From: Caenorhabditis remanei
Lineage: Eukaryota; Nematoda; Chromadorea; Rhabditida; Rhabditidae
Length of the DNA stretch: 64,000 nucleotides
Reading direction: 5' to 3'
Assembly (NCBI RefSeq): GCF_010183535.1
Contig: NC_071330.1
Location: 13,373,717-13,437,716 of the forward strand
The translations under genes were made by a program, and so were the position numbers. This document shows, piece after piece, positions 45,640-57,219 of the stretch. Positions within the stretch are counted from its first letter, which is position 1. Each line of letters opens with the position of its first letter. The notes beneath the pieces were generated by a model, which saw only the letters and a program-made list of their open reading frames with translations, searched no databases and was not told where the DNA came from.

Positions 45640-47095
45640 AATAAAAATCACTGAAAACCACTAAAAATCCTAGGACCCAGCAAAAAATCGTAACGAGAGA
45701 GCACGAACTCGAAAATAGAGCCAAAATAGCTAAAAGTAGTGGAAAATAACCATTTAGGGGTAAAACTAGCCGTAAAATTCAATAAAAACCACTAAAAATA
45801 ACCAAAAAACATCAAAATCCCGCAAAAAAACTGTCCCGAAGCCATCAACCTGCTGTAAACCGTAACGAGAGAGCGCACTAAACCGTAGGGCCGAAAATAA
45901 GACTAAAATAGCTAAAAGTAAAGCAAAATGACTACTTGGGGAAAAAAATAGACGTAAAATTCAATAAAATTTACTAAAAACCACCTAAAAACTTCCGAAA
46001 CCCCGCAAAAAACCGCCTCGAAATCATCAAGCCACGAGAGAGCACCTTGGACCGTAGACCAGAAAAAATAGCTAAAAAGTAATGGAAAATAACCATTTAG
46101 GGGTAAAACTAGCCGTAAAATTCAATAAAAACCACTAAAAATAACCAAAAAACATCAAAATCCCGCAAAAAACTGTCCCGAAGCCATCAACCTGCTGTAA
46201 ACCGTAACGAGAGAGCGCACTAAACCGTAGGGCCGAAAATAAGACTAAAATAGCTAAAAGTAAAGCAAAATGACTACTTGGGGAAAAAAATAGACGTAAA
46301 ATTCAATAAAATTTACTAAAAACCACCTAAAAACTTCCGAAACCACGCAAAAAACCGCCTCGAAATCATCAAGCCTGCTGTAAACCGTAACGAGAGAGCA
46401 CCTTGGACCGTAGACCAGAAAAAATAGCTAAAAAGTAATGGAAAAGAGGCATTTAGGGCTAAAAACAGACGTAAAATTAAATAAAAACCACAAGAAACTA
46501 TCAAAAGACTCAAAATCCCGCAAAAACCGCCTCGAAATCATCAACCTGCAGTAAACAGTAACAAGAGAGAGCACGACACCTTGGACTCGAAAATGGGAAC
46601 AAAATAGCTAAAAGTGATGGAAAATAGGCATTTGGGGCTAAAAACAGTCGTAAAATCCAATAAAAACCACTAAAAACCATAAAAAAGGCTGAAATCCCGC
46701 AAAAAAAAACCGTCCCCAAAACCATCAACCTGCTGTAAACCGTAACGAGAGAGCACACTAAACCGTACGGCCGAAAATAAGACTAAAATAGCTAAAAGTA
46801 AAGCAAAATGGTTACTTGGGCATAAAAATAGTCATAAAATCCAATACAAACAACTAAAAACCACCAAAAAACCCCAAAACCTCGCGAAAAACCGTCCCGA
46901 AACCAACAAAGGGCCCACAAAACTGTATACATGATATCAAAACAGCTAAAAACCGGGAAAAATACGATTTGGGGCTAAAAATAGTCGTAAAATTCAATAA
47001 AAACCACTAAAAAACTCCAAAAAACCTTCTAAACCCCGCAAAAAAAACCGTCCTCGCTAGCAGTAAAAACCCCTCCAACGAGAGAGCACCCCAGA
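45640..47095. repeat. Tandem repeat array, unit about 170 bp
   Basis: Units contain TAAACCGTAACGAGAGAGC, a CCGAAAATA(A)GACTAAAATAG word, TAAAATTCAATAAAA(A/T)C, CCACTAAAAA and CCCGCAAAAAACCG, repeated about eight times. A higher-order period of 343 bp is visible (45,741 against 46,084 are nearly identical for over 200 bases). Sequence decays toward the right end. Confidence 0.8.
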
Positions 47096-47844
47096 CCGTG
47101 GAGACATAGACGAAAAACAGACGGAGAGGAAGGAATCGGATTATAAAACTGCCGCCCAACACATACCGCCAACACAACACACGCCGTCTTTTCCCGCCAT
47201 TTCGACGAGTGTGATATGGCGGACGGGGGGACCCTTTTTCCTATCCATGAGAGACCACACGAGGCGGAGAGAGAGCAGAGAAAAAGAGTAATGGCAGAAA
47301 AAAGGAGACGGAGAAGAGTGTTATGTCATGCTGCTCTTTGCCTTGCTTGCAACACCTGGCGTGTCTTCGGCGCGTGAGTGTACTGGGGTGCCTTTGGCGC
47401 GTTTGAAGTTAGGATTGCAGTAGCTTAGGTAGTTTTATAGATATCCGCCTGAAAGTTTTTGGGTGGGATGCTGAAGTGTTAGGGATGGTATTAGTGAAGT
47501 TTGGGATCTGATTTTTTGGATTGAAGTCAAAATACTCGAAAACTGGTTTAGACTCGGCTAAAAACAACAATTTCGAGTAGTTTTCAGCTGTTTCTCAAGT
47601 AAAAAAAGGATTCAAAAACCAGTCTTCTAGCTATTTTCAGCAAAAACTCCCAACATTTCAATCACCCAGTGACTTAAATAAAAAAATAACTTGTCCAGTG
47701 GAAAACGGCCAAATTCCAGAAATCTGAAATAAAAATCATTGAAAATAGACAATTTAATGTCTAAAACATTGCAATTTCAACAACAAAATATAACAAGTAA
47801 CGAGTGGGAATGTGGATAAAACGAATGCAAACATTTCAATTCAA
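47096..47844. other. No gene recognised downstream of the BTB gene
   Basis: Contains GA-rich and GGCGCG-rich words (GGCGTGTCTTCGGCGCG, GGTGCCTTTGGCGCG) of a dispersed repeat and the 3' flank of the minus-strand BTB gene. Confidence 0.45.
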
Positions 47845-50115
47845 TTATTGTCTCAACTGGAAGAATCGGTTGATACTATTCTCGAGTGACCAGTAGAAAT
47901 TGTTCTCTTGACACGATTTTGGTGTCGAGAAGATGTTCGGAGCCTTATCGTGAATCGAGTAGCTCCATTTGGTATCGCCAATGGATGTGGCGATTTCTGG
48001 AAGGGAAAAAATCGATTTTTAGGAGGAAAAACGCCCTGAAACTGAATTCCGAGACAGCCTCAATTTTCCCGTTTTTCCCAGTGATAACTTGACTTTTTCA
48101 GATAATTAATTGTTTGAGAAGTCAAAAAGAACTTTTTTTGCATAGTTGTCAAGGCCTGGGCAAATTGCCGCGAAAGTCAAATTTTCAAATTTTTTGAATT
48201 TTTTTCGCGAAAAAGTCAAATTCCCGACTACCAGTCAGAATTAGAAGAAATTCTGAAAAATAGTCAAACATTGAAAAAATTTCGAAAAAAAATTGGAAAA
48301 ATTTCGAAAAAAAATTGGAAAAAAGGGTAATTTTTTGAAGCCGGGCCTTGAAAATTTTCTACCGGGCCGGCCCGAGCCTTGACAACTATGTATTTTTGTA
48401 ATTTGATGAAACTCTCTGTCTGGCGCACCTCATACGCGCTTCCGATATCTGGGGTGCCTTCGACGCGCTTGTAATTAGCTTTTTGCGTTCAAAAACCGAT
48501 TATCCGGTGATTTTTAAAGAAAAAATAACTGAAAAACGTAGATTTCGGTTTTTTTCAGGTCTGGCGCACCTTGAGGCTGCGAAACGTCCCGGTTCCCTGT
48601 AATTTCTGAAAACTCACTGAAATAAATATCGAAATACTGTTCGTATTTCTTTTGGAAATTGGAAATGCTGAAGTATCGAGTGGCGGTTTCCCAGTTTTCC
48701 ATTCGGTAGTGGATAATGAGAACTGGCTGAAAAAAGTGGATGATTTTCAAAAAATTACGAATTTTCGGATGATAAATCTTAAAAATCTGATCAGATTTCT
48801 CTGAAAATTGTTCTATTTTTAGCTGAAGAAGCTATACTCATTTTCAGAGAAATCTGATCTGATTTCTAAGATTTTCAACTAAAAACGAGTCGAATTTTCT
48901 AGAAAAAGCATTTTCGCCACTTTGGGGTTCGCGAAAATTAAGAAACCATTCAGAAACCACCCAAAAAGTATGAAAAACGCCTAAATTGGTTAAAAAGCTG
49001 AAAAACTGTTACGATATCGGTTTGAAAAGTTTAATCCGTGTTTTTCGACGTGAGTTTTAATTCCGTAGTTGTCAAGGCACGGCCCGAAGGCCCGGGCAAA
49101 TTGGCGCGAAAGTCAAATTTTTGAATTTTTTTGCGAAAAAGTCCAATTTTCGACTATCATTCAGGATTAGAAGAAATTCTGAAAATTAGTCAAAAATGGT
49201 CACATTTTCGATGAAAAATTGAAAAAATTTCGAAAAAAGGGTCATTTTTTGAAGCCGGGCATTGACAACTATGAATAATTCCAAAAAATTCTGAAAATTT
49301 TTATATTTTTAGCTGAAGAGAATTGAATTTTTTTTGCGATTTTTGAAATGGCGGAAAGCGGAAGGCGGAAAGCGGAATGAAAATTTTTAAAGCGGAAGGC
49401 GGAAGTTTAAAAAAAAAATTGGCGGAATGAAAAAATTGGCCTTATTTTGTTGTAAAAAGCTTTTAAAAATGATTAAATCTGTATTAAACTTCCTTTTTTG
49501 GTAAAAATTGTTAGTTTTTGCAAAAAAAACTCAAAAAATATCAGTAAATTCGAGTAGGCGAACAAATTTTTCAAGCTTATTTCATTCTAGGCGGAAGGCG
49601 GAAAGCGGAAGGCGGAACTCCGCTCAACTCTGTTTGCAATCGCGCTCCATCTCACTCCAGTAGAGCGTACCTTCTCGGGATTAGTAACAATCTGCATCAT
49701 CTGAACATCGCTTTCAATAAGACGAAATTTCGGTTTAGCGGCACTTTCAGTTGGCACCTTCTCAATGCATATTTTAACGAGTCCATCCAATTCATAATTC
49801 TTCGCTTCCTTCAGAATCTCCTGAATCTCTTTCAGGGATTCTGGAAGAACGACGTCTTCGTCTCTCATGAAATTCAGAATCAGACGGAAGTGTTTCGGGT
49901 CTCTATCGATGAATACGCACCCATTTTCGTCTTCTTTCAACTGAAAATTCAAATTTTTCGAACAATTTTTTGGGTGTTCGGTAGAGCGCAGATACCTTAT
50001 CCTCCGATTCGAACATTGTCTTGAAGAATCCGTCGAATTTAGTGAGCGTCGGCTTTGAAGTCTTGAAAATGACGCCTCCGACATCGAGTTTCACGATTTC
50101 GTCATTGGCAGACAT
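47845..50115 (-). CDS. BTB/K-channel tetramerisation (T1) domain protein
   Basis: Four exons join in frame: 50115-49996, 49940-49671, 48726-48618 and 47996-47845, giving 216 residues. The start reads MSANDEIVKLDVGGVIFKTS, a classical T1/BTB_2 beginning (v.lnVGG..F.t...TL). It is followed in exon 2 by GCVFIDRDPKHFRLILNFMR, again typical, and helix-rich NYELDGLVKICIEKV. Exons 3-4 add PVLIIHYRMENWETATRY and ATSIGDTKWSYSIHDKAP, a C-terminal half seen in small worm BTB proteins. Such proteins usually act as oligomerising adaptors for cullin-3 ligases; here that is by family only. A TTTCAG lies about 20 bases before the ATG. Introns 2 and 3 each contain a copy of one MITE family. Confidence 0.85.
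48141..48390. repeat. MITE in intron 3 of the BTB gene
   Basis: Ends CATAGTTGTCAAGGCC and AGCCTTGACAACTATG are inverted. Inside are GCGAAAGTCAAATTTT and TTTTTGAAGCCGGGCC. The sister copy is at 49,064-49,273. Confidence 0.8.
49064..49273. repeat. MITE in intron 2 of the BTB gene
   Basis: Ends GTAGTTGTCAAGGC and GCATTGACAACTAT, the same family and orientation as 48,141-48,390, slightly shorter. Confidence 0.8.
49345..49630. repeat. Element with expanded GCGGAAG repeats, copy 3
   Basis: GGCGGAAAGCGGAAGGCGGA runs at both ends surround an AT-rich centre. The right end CCGCTCAACTCTG matches the ends of the CCGGAAT-type elements at 15,612 and 40,690. Confidence 0.65.
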
Positions 50116-50285
50116 TGCTGGTGAGTGGGTTTACCTGAAATCAAGAAAATTGTGGGAGAAAATGAAAAAAATGGAGGAAAACGCAGTAAAAAATGAGTGA
50201 AAGGGCTGAAAAAACGGGAAAATCTGTGATGTGAAAAAAGAGTAAAGCTTTTTGCAGTATTTTAGTTATTTTTAGCAAAGTTTCG

Positions 50286-51146
50286 CCAATTTTTGACTGC
50301 AAAATCTCTGAAAATTGTATGAAAACATGCTTTCAATGTTATTTCAAAGGAAATTCAAACGTTTTCAAGCTAAAAACACAAAACACAGCTTTTGTTTCAT
50401 TTTAGAGAAGTGTTGATGAAAAAATATAAAAATTGAGTTCAAAAACTTTGCGAAATACCGTGTTTTCCTGATTTTTCAGCCTAAAATTTTATTTTTACTC
50501 GTTTTGTACTGCTTTTACTGTAAAAAATTAATTTCTGGTAAGAATTTTCAAAAAAAAATCGCGTGCAGGAACGCAGGTGCGGCAGAGAGTTGTGGGCGGA
50601 GCTTAAGCTGCAAGCGGATGAAATTCCAGCTGATTTTCTAACGATCTTGCTGTATATTTGCATATTTTTTATGTTTAATTAATTAAAATACAAAAAAAAA
50701 CATGAAAACTATGCAAATATACAGCAAAAACGTTGAAAACGTCAATTAAAATACGATTTTATATTGAAATTCAATGTTGATCGTTAGAAAATCAGCTGGA
50801 ACTTCACCATTGCAGTTTAAGCTCCGCCCACAACTCCCTGCCGCACTTGCGTTTCAGTCCGCAGAGTGTTTTTTTTTTGAAAATTCTTACCAGAAATTAA
50901 TTTTTTTACAGTAAAAGCAGTACAAAACGAGTAAAAATAAAATTTTAGGCTGAAAAATCGGGGGGAAAACACGGTATTTCGCAAAGTTTTTGAACTCAAT
51001 TTTTATATTTTTTCATCAACACTTTTCTAAAATGAAACAGAAGCTGTGTTTTGTGTTTTTAGCTTGAAAACGTTTGAATTTCCTTTGAAATAACATTGAA
51101 AGCATGTTTTCATACAATTTTCAGAGATTTTGCAGTCAAAAATTGG
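50286..51146. mobile_element. 861-bp fold-back element
   Basis: CCAATTTTTGACTGCAAAAT at the left end is inverted as ATTTTGCAGTCAAAAATTGG at the right end. The complementarity runs about 370 bp inward (through AGCTCCGCCCACAACTC, GCTGATTTTCTAACGATC), and TATATTTGCATA near the centre is again inverted. Arms differ at scattered positions. Frames inside are mirror images and not convincing genes. Confidence 0.75.
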
Positions 51147-52429
51147 TTTTGCAATAAATAAACGTTCGGAACAAGAAATTTCGGGTTTCTCGATCTTTTT
51201 CGCTCCAAAAACTTGCCGGAAAAGGATTTTTCTGAAAATTTTTTATTAAAAACGCATGAAAAATATCAAAAATCTGCTTTCAAGGTTGAAAATTCGGCAG
51301 AAATCGCTGAAAACGTCTTGTGAAAAACTGAAAAATAATGCGTCTGTTTTTGCTCGTAAAGTGCAATACATCGTACGCAATTGCGTACCGTAACTCTGAG
51401 TTTGAATTTTAGTGGGTTGCATTAAATTTCAGCAGGAAAAATATCGAAAAAATAGGAAAATTCGAGTTTCCCATGTTCGAAAATGTCGAAAAACTTACTA
51501 ATTTAAAAAAGTCTGAAGATAACTAAAAAAAAACAGCAAAAGTGTGAACTGGCGCGTCAAATAAAATGCAAATTCCTCGGCATAATAATGATCTCTGCAG
51601 AGATCTCTGTTTTATCTCGAAAACAATTGAAAAAAAGAGAAAATTTGTTGGGAAAAGAGAGGAAATGAGCAAAGAATCTTGTTCGAGAGGACTACACGGG
51701 AGCGCACGGAAAAACTCTTCCACCAAAAAGCTTATTTTGAGTCAGAAGAACAGGAATTGTAACGTTTAGAGCGATTTTTAGCATATGAAGTATCGGAATC
51801 TGGAATAAAACAAATCTGAAGCTTCAGTCCTCCTTTGATATAACAGCAGAAAAAAATACATGAAATTTGATCGAAAAAATTACACAATTACACACAAAAC
51901 ACATTTCCGATCGCTAGATTCACCACTCATTTATTTTATTTTCTGCCTTCTGTTCCGATGTTTCACGTACAAACCAACACAGGATTCAAATTTCACTACT
52001 CTAGTTTTTGCACTTTTGTTTTGGCAGGAGAGAGAATCCTATCTCTCAGGTCATCTTCTAGTGTCTTCTCTGTGTTCTCTCGTTTTCTTTTCTTCTTTTT
52101 AAAACGGAAGAGAGGAGATAAAAAGAACAGAGTAATTGCATTGATTTTTCATTTTACTATAGTAGTCATTTAGCAGTTTTGACCCACAAATTGATGTACT
52201 TTGTTCAAAAAATGTAGTAGAGGGTACAGAAATATCAAGATTTGCCCAGTCCGGTCGCCCCGGAGTCAAATTTTTATCAAAAATAGTCAAAAATCCTATG
52301 TACGCTTGAGTTTTTATCGATAGTTGAAAGCACAGCATAGTCAAAAATTTGACTTTTTTGCGAAAAAAATTCTAAAAGTTCAAAATTTCAAATGTTTGTA
52401 CTGAGGATTTTTCTACGTGCCCAAATTTT
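51147..52429. other. No gene recognised
   Basis: AT-rich. A CTCTGTGTTCTCTCGTTTTC polypyrimidine patch lies around 52,060. CAGTCAAAATTTG-type words near 52,260-52,340 resemble MITE debris. No splice-compatible coding segment was found. Confidence 0.45.
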
Positions 52430-53010
52430 TAGATGGTTGTGTAGTCCAATTCTAGAGCTTCATTTTTGTAGTTGACTACTTTTTGTTAGCTCCGCCCACT
52501 TTTGAGATATACGCCTTTAAAACCGGCAGTGAGAAAGAGCGCGTTCATCTTAAAAGGCGCATATCTCAAAAGTGGGCGGAGCTAACGAAAAGTTGTCAAC
52601 TACAAAAATTTAGGGCTGGATTTGATATACAATTTTGCAATTGCTCGCTTTTTGTTTGCTCCGCCCACTTTTTAGTTCTGGGTCTTTAAATATAACTGTT
52701 TTAACAAGTCCTGACCACCAACCATTTTTCGCGCCGAAAGCGCTCCAGACTCTTTTATATCACGATTCTAGCGCCGCAGTCACCCCAAACTGTTTTAAAT
52801 AAGCATTCTAGCGCCTCAGGCATACCAGGACACTTTTGCGCCGGAGGCGCGCCAGATCACGTATTCTAGCACCGCAGGCATTTTTAAAGGCGCATATCTC
52901 AAAATTGGGCGGAGCGAACAAAAAGTTGTCAACTATAAAAATGAAGCTCTACTTGTGATCTATACATTACAAAAACAATCGTTATTGTGATACCATCAGG
53001 AAGGCCGTCT
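52430..53010. repeat. Fold-back repeat, second copy with inverted loop
   Basis: Same order as 44,225-44,770: stem with TTAGCTCCGCCCACTTTTGA, loop, inverted stem, GCTGGATTTGATATACAATT, then TTTAAATATAACTGTTTTAA and GGCGC-rich tail. The loop here reads GTGAGAAAGAGCGCGTTCAT, the reverse complement of the loop in the other copy. Confidence 0.8.
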
Positions 53011-53262
53011 CACACTCTCAAAGTTTGACATTTTTTAACTAATGAAAACGGCGAAAATTTTGAGAATTATGGAATTACCACTGCTGTATCTGTCTTGAAA
53101 GTAAACCTGCAAAAAAGTAGTGAACTATAAAAGTGGAGTTCTATGATTTGACTACACAGTTGTATGAAAAATTAAGCTTTTGAAATATATTCTTACTCCC
53201 GTTCCAGCAAACTGCATCCATGTTACTCTTTCCTCCAAAACCAAGTACATCTCTTATTCCAG

Positions 53263-56200
53263 ATTACCCTTATAATCCTTACCTCCATATTCATTGCTAT
53301 TCTAACCTTCTCCCTCTGTATCATTTATCGACGACGAGAAATATTCAAAATTCGATCGAAAATTGGGCTGAAAGGGCCTGAGACTCATTGGTTTTGGGGA
53401 AATTTGAAGTTGGTCATCGAGTGAGTTCTATTTGTTTTCCGTCACTTGAAATTTCAAAAAATTCAGAAGAATTGCAGCCAACGGGTACAATGATTCTCCC
53501 ACTTGGCATCAGGAGTTGCATAGAGAATATGGAGAGACTTTCGGGTGAGTTCTTGGTCAGTTCCGACTCAAATTCATTTTGCACATAATTCCGAAATTCA
53601 GCTCGTTGAGAGCTCTCAGAAAAGTATAAACAAGCCTGGTATACGATATGCTCCTTTAAACTCGGCCTACTGTAGTTTTCGTGGTTGGACCAAACTGAAA
53701 GCGAATCTAGGCATGATTATACTTTTCTGAAAGCTCTAAGTGGGCTGAATTCAAAAAATTGATGGGATTTAATTTTTATCAGAAAAAAACCGTGATTTTC
53801 GAAAATTTTTGAAGCCATCTTCAAATAATTCAAATTTCCAGACTCTATTTCGGCACTGAATTTGATATCATCCTCTCCAATGAAGAAGACATAAAGGAAG
53901 TGTTTATCAAGAACTTTTCAAACTTCTCAGATCGATTAACTCCGCAAATTTTCGAAATGAATAGTAAGTGGGCTCCGACACAGAGTTTTCGAATTTTTAA
54001 AGTTAAATTCTGATTCAGAATTAGTAGAATTTCACGAATATCCTCAAAAATGTTCAATGAAACATATCTTATCAGATTCAGCTCGTCGTGACGCTTCGAA
54101 AAAGTATAATCATGCCCATATTCTGAGCAAATCGGGTCTCACCACGAAAACTACCGTAACTCAGGATCTAGACTACTGTAGTTTTCGTGGTGAGACCCAA
54201 CTTGCTTAGAACCTAGACATGATTATACTCATTCGAAGCGTCTTCCCACGCTGAATTTGATGAGATCAGTTTCATGACCGAGAATTGGGTTTCTAGGCCA
54301 CGAAAGCTCAAAATGTGAGTTTTAGGCCGCAAGTTATGAAAATTGGCGCGCCTAGTACGCGTTTTCTCACAGTCAGTTTTCTTCATTTTTCGATCGTAAA
54401 ACTCCGGGACTATGCTGTGCCGGGTCTTGACAAGTATGCTGGCGCACCTTTGACGCGTTTCCTTTTCCAGATTTGAATAGTTCTCTCTTGCAAAACACGT
54501 ATGCAACGGGGTGGAAATCTACTCGCACTGCTATCGCTCCAATGTTTGCCGCCGGAAAAATAAAGGCGATGCATGAGACAGTCAGCTTGAAAATTGACAC
54601 TTTTTTGGAGATTTTGGAGGAAAAATCAAGAAATTCAGAAGAGAAATTTGATATCTATGAGTTAGTTTTGACTATTTTTTTGAAACTTTTAAATGTTTTT
54701 TTATTCAGAGATTTCCAACGCCTCTCCCTTGACATCATCGGAAAATGTGCATTTGCGATTGATAGTAACTGTCAGAGAGATGAAACTGATGTATTCTATG
54801 TGCAGGCGAGGAAGTTTGTGTCAAGTGTCGATATTCGGAAGAGTTGGATTCTCATAGCTTCTTGTGGGTGGATTTTTCATTTTTCATATTAGTTTTATTT
54901 CAGATTCCGATATTTCAGACAATTCTAAGAAACTATTTGAGCACAGGGGAAGTTTAGCGCGTGTTTATCGTATCTTTCAATAAAAAACGCGACGCACACG
55001 CAACGCGACTGGCGCGGTAAATTCAAAACTTTTCGTTGCGGACCTTACGTCACCCCTGTGTTTGAGCAAGAATCTTGTCCGATAGGATTTGCAAAATTTC
55101 AAAAACTTTGTGAAAAAAATATCATTTTTCGAACCCAGGCTGAGATTTTGCAAGTCTGGGGTTGAGGGCTTTTAGAAAAGTATATTCATGTCTGCGTTGG
55201 GTCCCCGTCACAGAAATTACGGTAGCCTAGATTCTCTGAATTTTTTTTTCGAAATTAAGAATTCTACAAAACTACTGTAACATGATCATTTTCGGCACAG
55301 CTGAACTGAACTTTTAAGGACACTTTTGAATTCAACACTTTAAGAGCTTCCAGAAAAGTATAATCATGTCGCAGGAGAACTACAGTAACCCAGTTAGAAA
55401 CGCATACTGTAGTTGGGAGGTCGAAGCCACAAACCACTCAAACATACTAAAAACTCTAAAAACCACTAAAGTTACAGATTTTCGAAAACTGTCGAAAATT
55501 GATATTTTACAAAAACTACTGTAACTTGGTCATTATTCATTCAGTTCAACTTTTAACAACATTTATGAATTCAACACTTCAATGGCTTCCAGACTACAGT
55601 AACCCAGTTTAAGACTCTACCTAGTCATGATTATACTCTTATAAAAACTCATCATAAACTAATTAAGCCTAATTAACCCACGTCTTCTCAAAAATGAGTG
55701 TTTCAGTCATGCTCCCCGAGCTCTCTTGGATATGGAAAGCTCTCTACCGATTCACTGATTTAGCCGCTGCAGAGATCCCTCTGATAAATGGATTATCGGA
55801 TATGTAAGTGGGCAAACAGGACTAATATCCGACACTAATTTTTCCAGATACGAAAGAAGACTCGCCGGAGAAGGATATGACAGTGTCGACCTCCTGAAAC
55901 TCCTTCTTGACAGAGGGATGTCTAAAAAAGAGGTCACTGAAAATTGTTTCGCATTTCTCATAGCTGGATACGAAACGTCCAGTACGGCTATGGTTTATGG
56001 GGCGTATTTGTTGGCAAAGTATCCGGATGTTCAGCGGAAATTATATGAAGAAATAAAGAAAATGAAAACGAGTGATCTGAGTTATGAATCAATTCATCAA
56101 ATGAAATATTTGGACGCTTTTTATAAGGAGACACTTAGATACTATCCGCCCGTTATTCAGTGAGTTTTTATTTTGTTGAAATAAGCTGAGCTTTCAGAGA

Positions 56201-57219
56201 AGCATATATTTGGGACAAGTTGGGTCTCACAACGAAAACTACAGTAACCCGTGTTTAAAGGCTCATACCGTATATGGGTTTTTGAACGCAACCCAGGCAT
56301 AATTATACTTTTTTGAAAGCTCTCGTCGCGCTATTGGTTCAAAATTATCGAGACTGAAACCCCGCCGGGCAAGGCCAGTGAAAAATATCAAATCGGTCTG
56401 GCCCGACCTTGCCCTGCAGTAAACAGATCAAGTTATAACAGTTTTGAGAAAATAGTGTTGTTCGAAAACTTTCGAAGTTCTGTAATTTTGTTGGTTGATA
56501 CTATTTTTGGGCGGTTTTCGACTTACTTTAAAATGCCTCATTAAGCTACATAGGAAAAAATTGAAAAATGGGCAAGGTTCCAGAAATATATAATCATTCC
56601 AAGAAAGTATCCCAACTACAGTAACCCAGGCGCATGTTGTAGTTAAGACTCAGCTTTTCGCTAGGGTAGCGTGAAACTAGTCACCAAGATAGGTTAACTG
56701 GGTTACTGTAGTTTTAGTGGTGTGTCTCTACCTATGGCATGATTATACTTTTCTGGAAGCTCTTGAAGCGTTGAATTCATGATTATTGTTAAACATTCAT
56801 CTGGACCAAAAATGACCAAGTTTCCAACTCTATTTTCCAGTTTCAATGCAAAAGTGTGCCAATCCGACATCACAATCCGCAACCAATTCTATCCGAAAGG
56901 ATGTGTCGTGAAAGCTCAACCCTACACAATCCATCGGTTATCTTCTAATTGGGAACGCCCCGAAGAATTCGATCCGAATCGTTTTTTATTCTCCGAAGAA
57001 AGTTCAAGTAAACTGAGATGGATCCCTTTTGGTATCGGACCCCGTTACTGTATCGGGATGAGGTTCGCTGAGATGGAATTCAAGACAACGATGGTGAAGT
57101 TGGTGGAGAAGTTCGAGTTGGGAATAAGGGAAGGGGAAGATCGAGATTTGATTCCGGAATGTGTTGGTGTTATATTAAGACCAAAGGGACCGGTTAGGTT
57201 GGAGTTGAAGCTGCGGTAA
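53263..57219 (+). CDS. Cytochrome P450 (CYP3-clan type, CYP13-like)
   Basis: Eight exons join in frame: 53263-53420, 53467-53544, 53842-53963, 54471-54660, 54709-54863, 55707-55803, 55848-56159 and 56841-57219, 497 codons including the stop. Landmarks: an N-terminal membrane helix (TLIILTSIFIAILTFSLCII) then GLKGPETHWFWGN; the I-helix oxygen-binding motif AGYETSST; the K-helix ExxR as KETLR; PERF-region RPEEFDPNRF; and the heme-binding loop FGIGPRYCIG with the Cys ligand. All core motifs are present, so the enzyme fold is complete. Such enzymes sit in the ER membrane and oxidise lipids or xenobiotics. No in-frame ATG exists at the 5' end: the first codon after an acceptor-like TTATTCCAG is ATT where a Met is expected. 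Introns carry many fold-back repeats. AATAAA follows at about 57,250. Confidence 0.85.
53597..53750. repeat. Fold-back repeat in P450 intron 2
   Basis: TTCAGCTCGTTGAGAGCTCT and GAAAAGTATAA at the left; TTATACTTTTCTGAAAGCTC and GCTGAA at the right. TACTGTAGTTTTCGTGG lies inside. Confidence 0.7.
54075..54256. repeat. Fold-back repeat in P450 intron 3
   Basis: GATTCAGCTCGTCGTGACGC / AAAGTATAATCATG and CATGATTATACTCATTCGAA / GCGTC...GCTGAAT are inverted; CACGAAAACTACCGTAA is inverted as CTACTGTAGTTTTCGTG. Confidence 0.75.
55150..55660. repeat. Cluster of fold-back repeat fragments in P450 intron 5
   Basis: At least three partial copies of the same family are recognisable by AGAAAAGTATA(A/T)TCATGTC, CTACAGTAACCCAGTT and CATACTGTAGTTGGGAGG words, adding about 700 bp to this intron. 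Confidence 0.6.
56185..56780. repeat. Fold-back repeats in P450 intron 7
   Basis: Two copies: about 56,185-56,335 (GAGCTTTCAGAGAAGCATAT ... TATACTTTTTTGAAAGCTC) and about 56,575-56,780 (TTCCAGAAATATATAATCAT ... TGATTATACTTTTCTGGAAG). Confidence 0.65.

Noticed and set aside
45640..47095. Tandem array as a CRISPR array
   Set aside because: Eukaryotic sequence, ~170-bp units with no spacer-like unique segments.
50481..50999. Two similar 60-codon minus-strand frames in the fold-back element
   Set aside because: They lie on opposite arms, one sense and one antisense to the repeat, with low-complexity composition; most likely chance frames.
53220..53400. ATG at 53,220 as the P450 start
   Set aside because: Its frame does not lead into the membrane helix and GLKGPE segment and ends in a stop at the exon's end.
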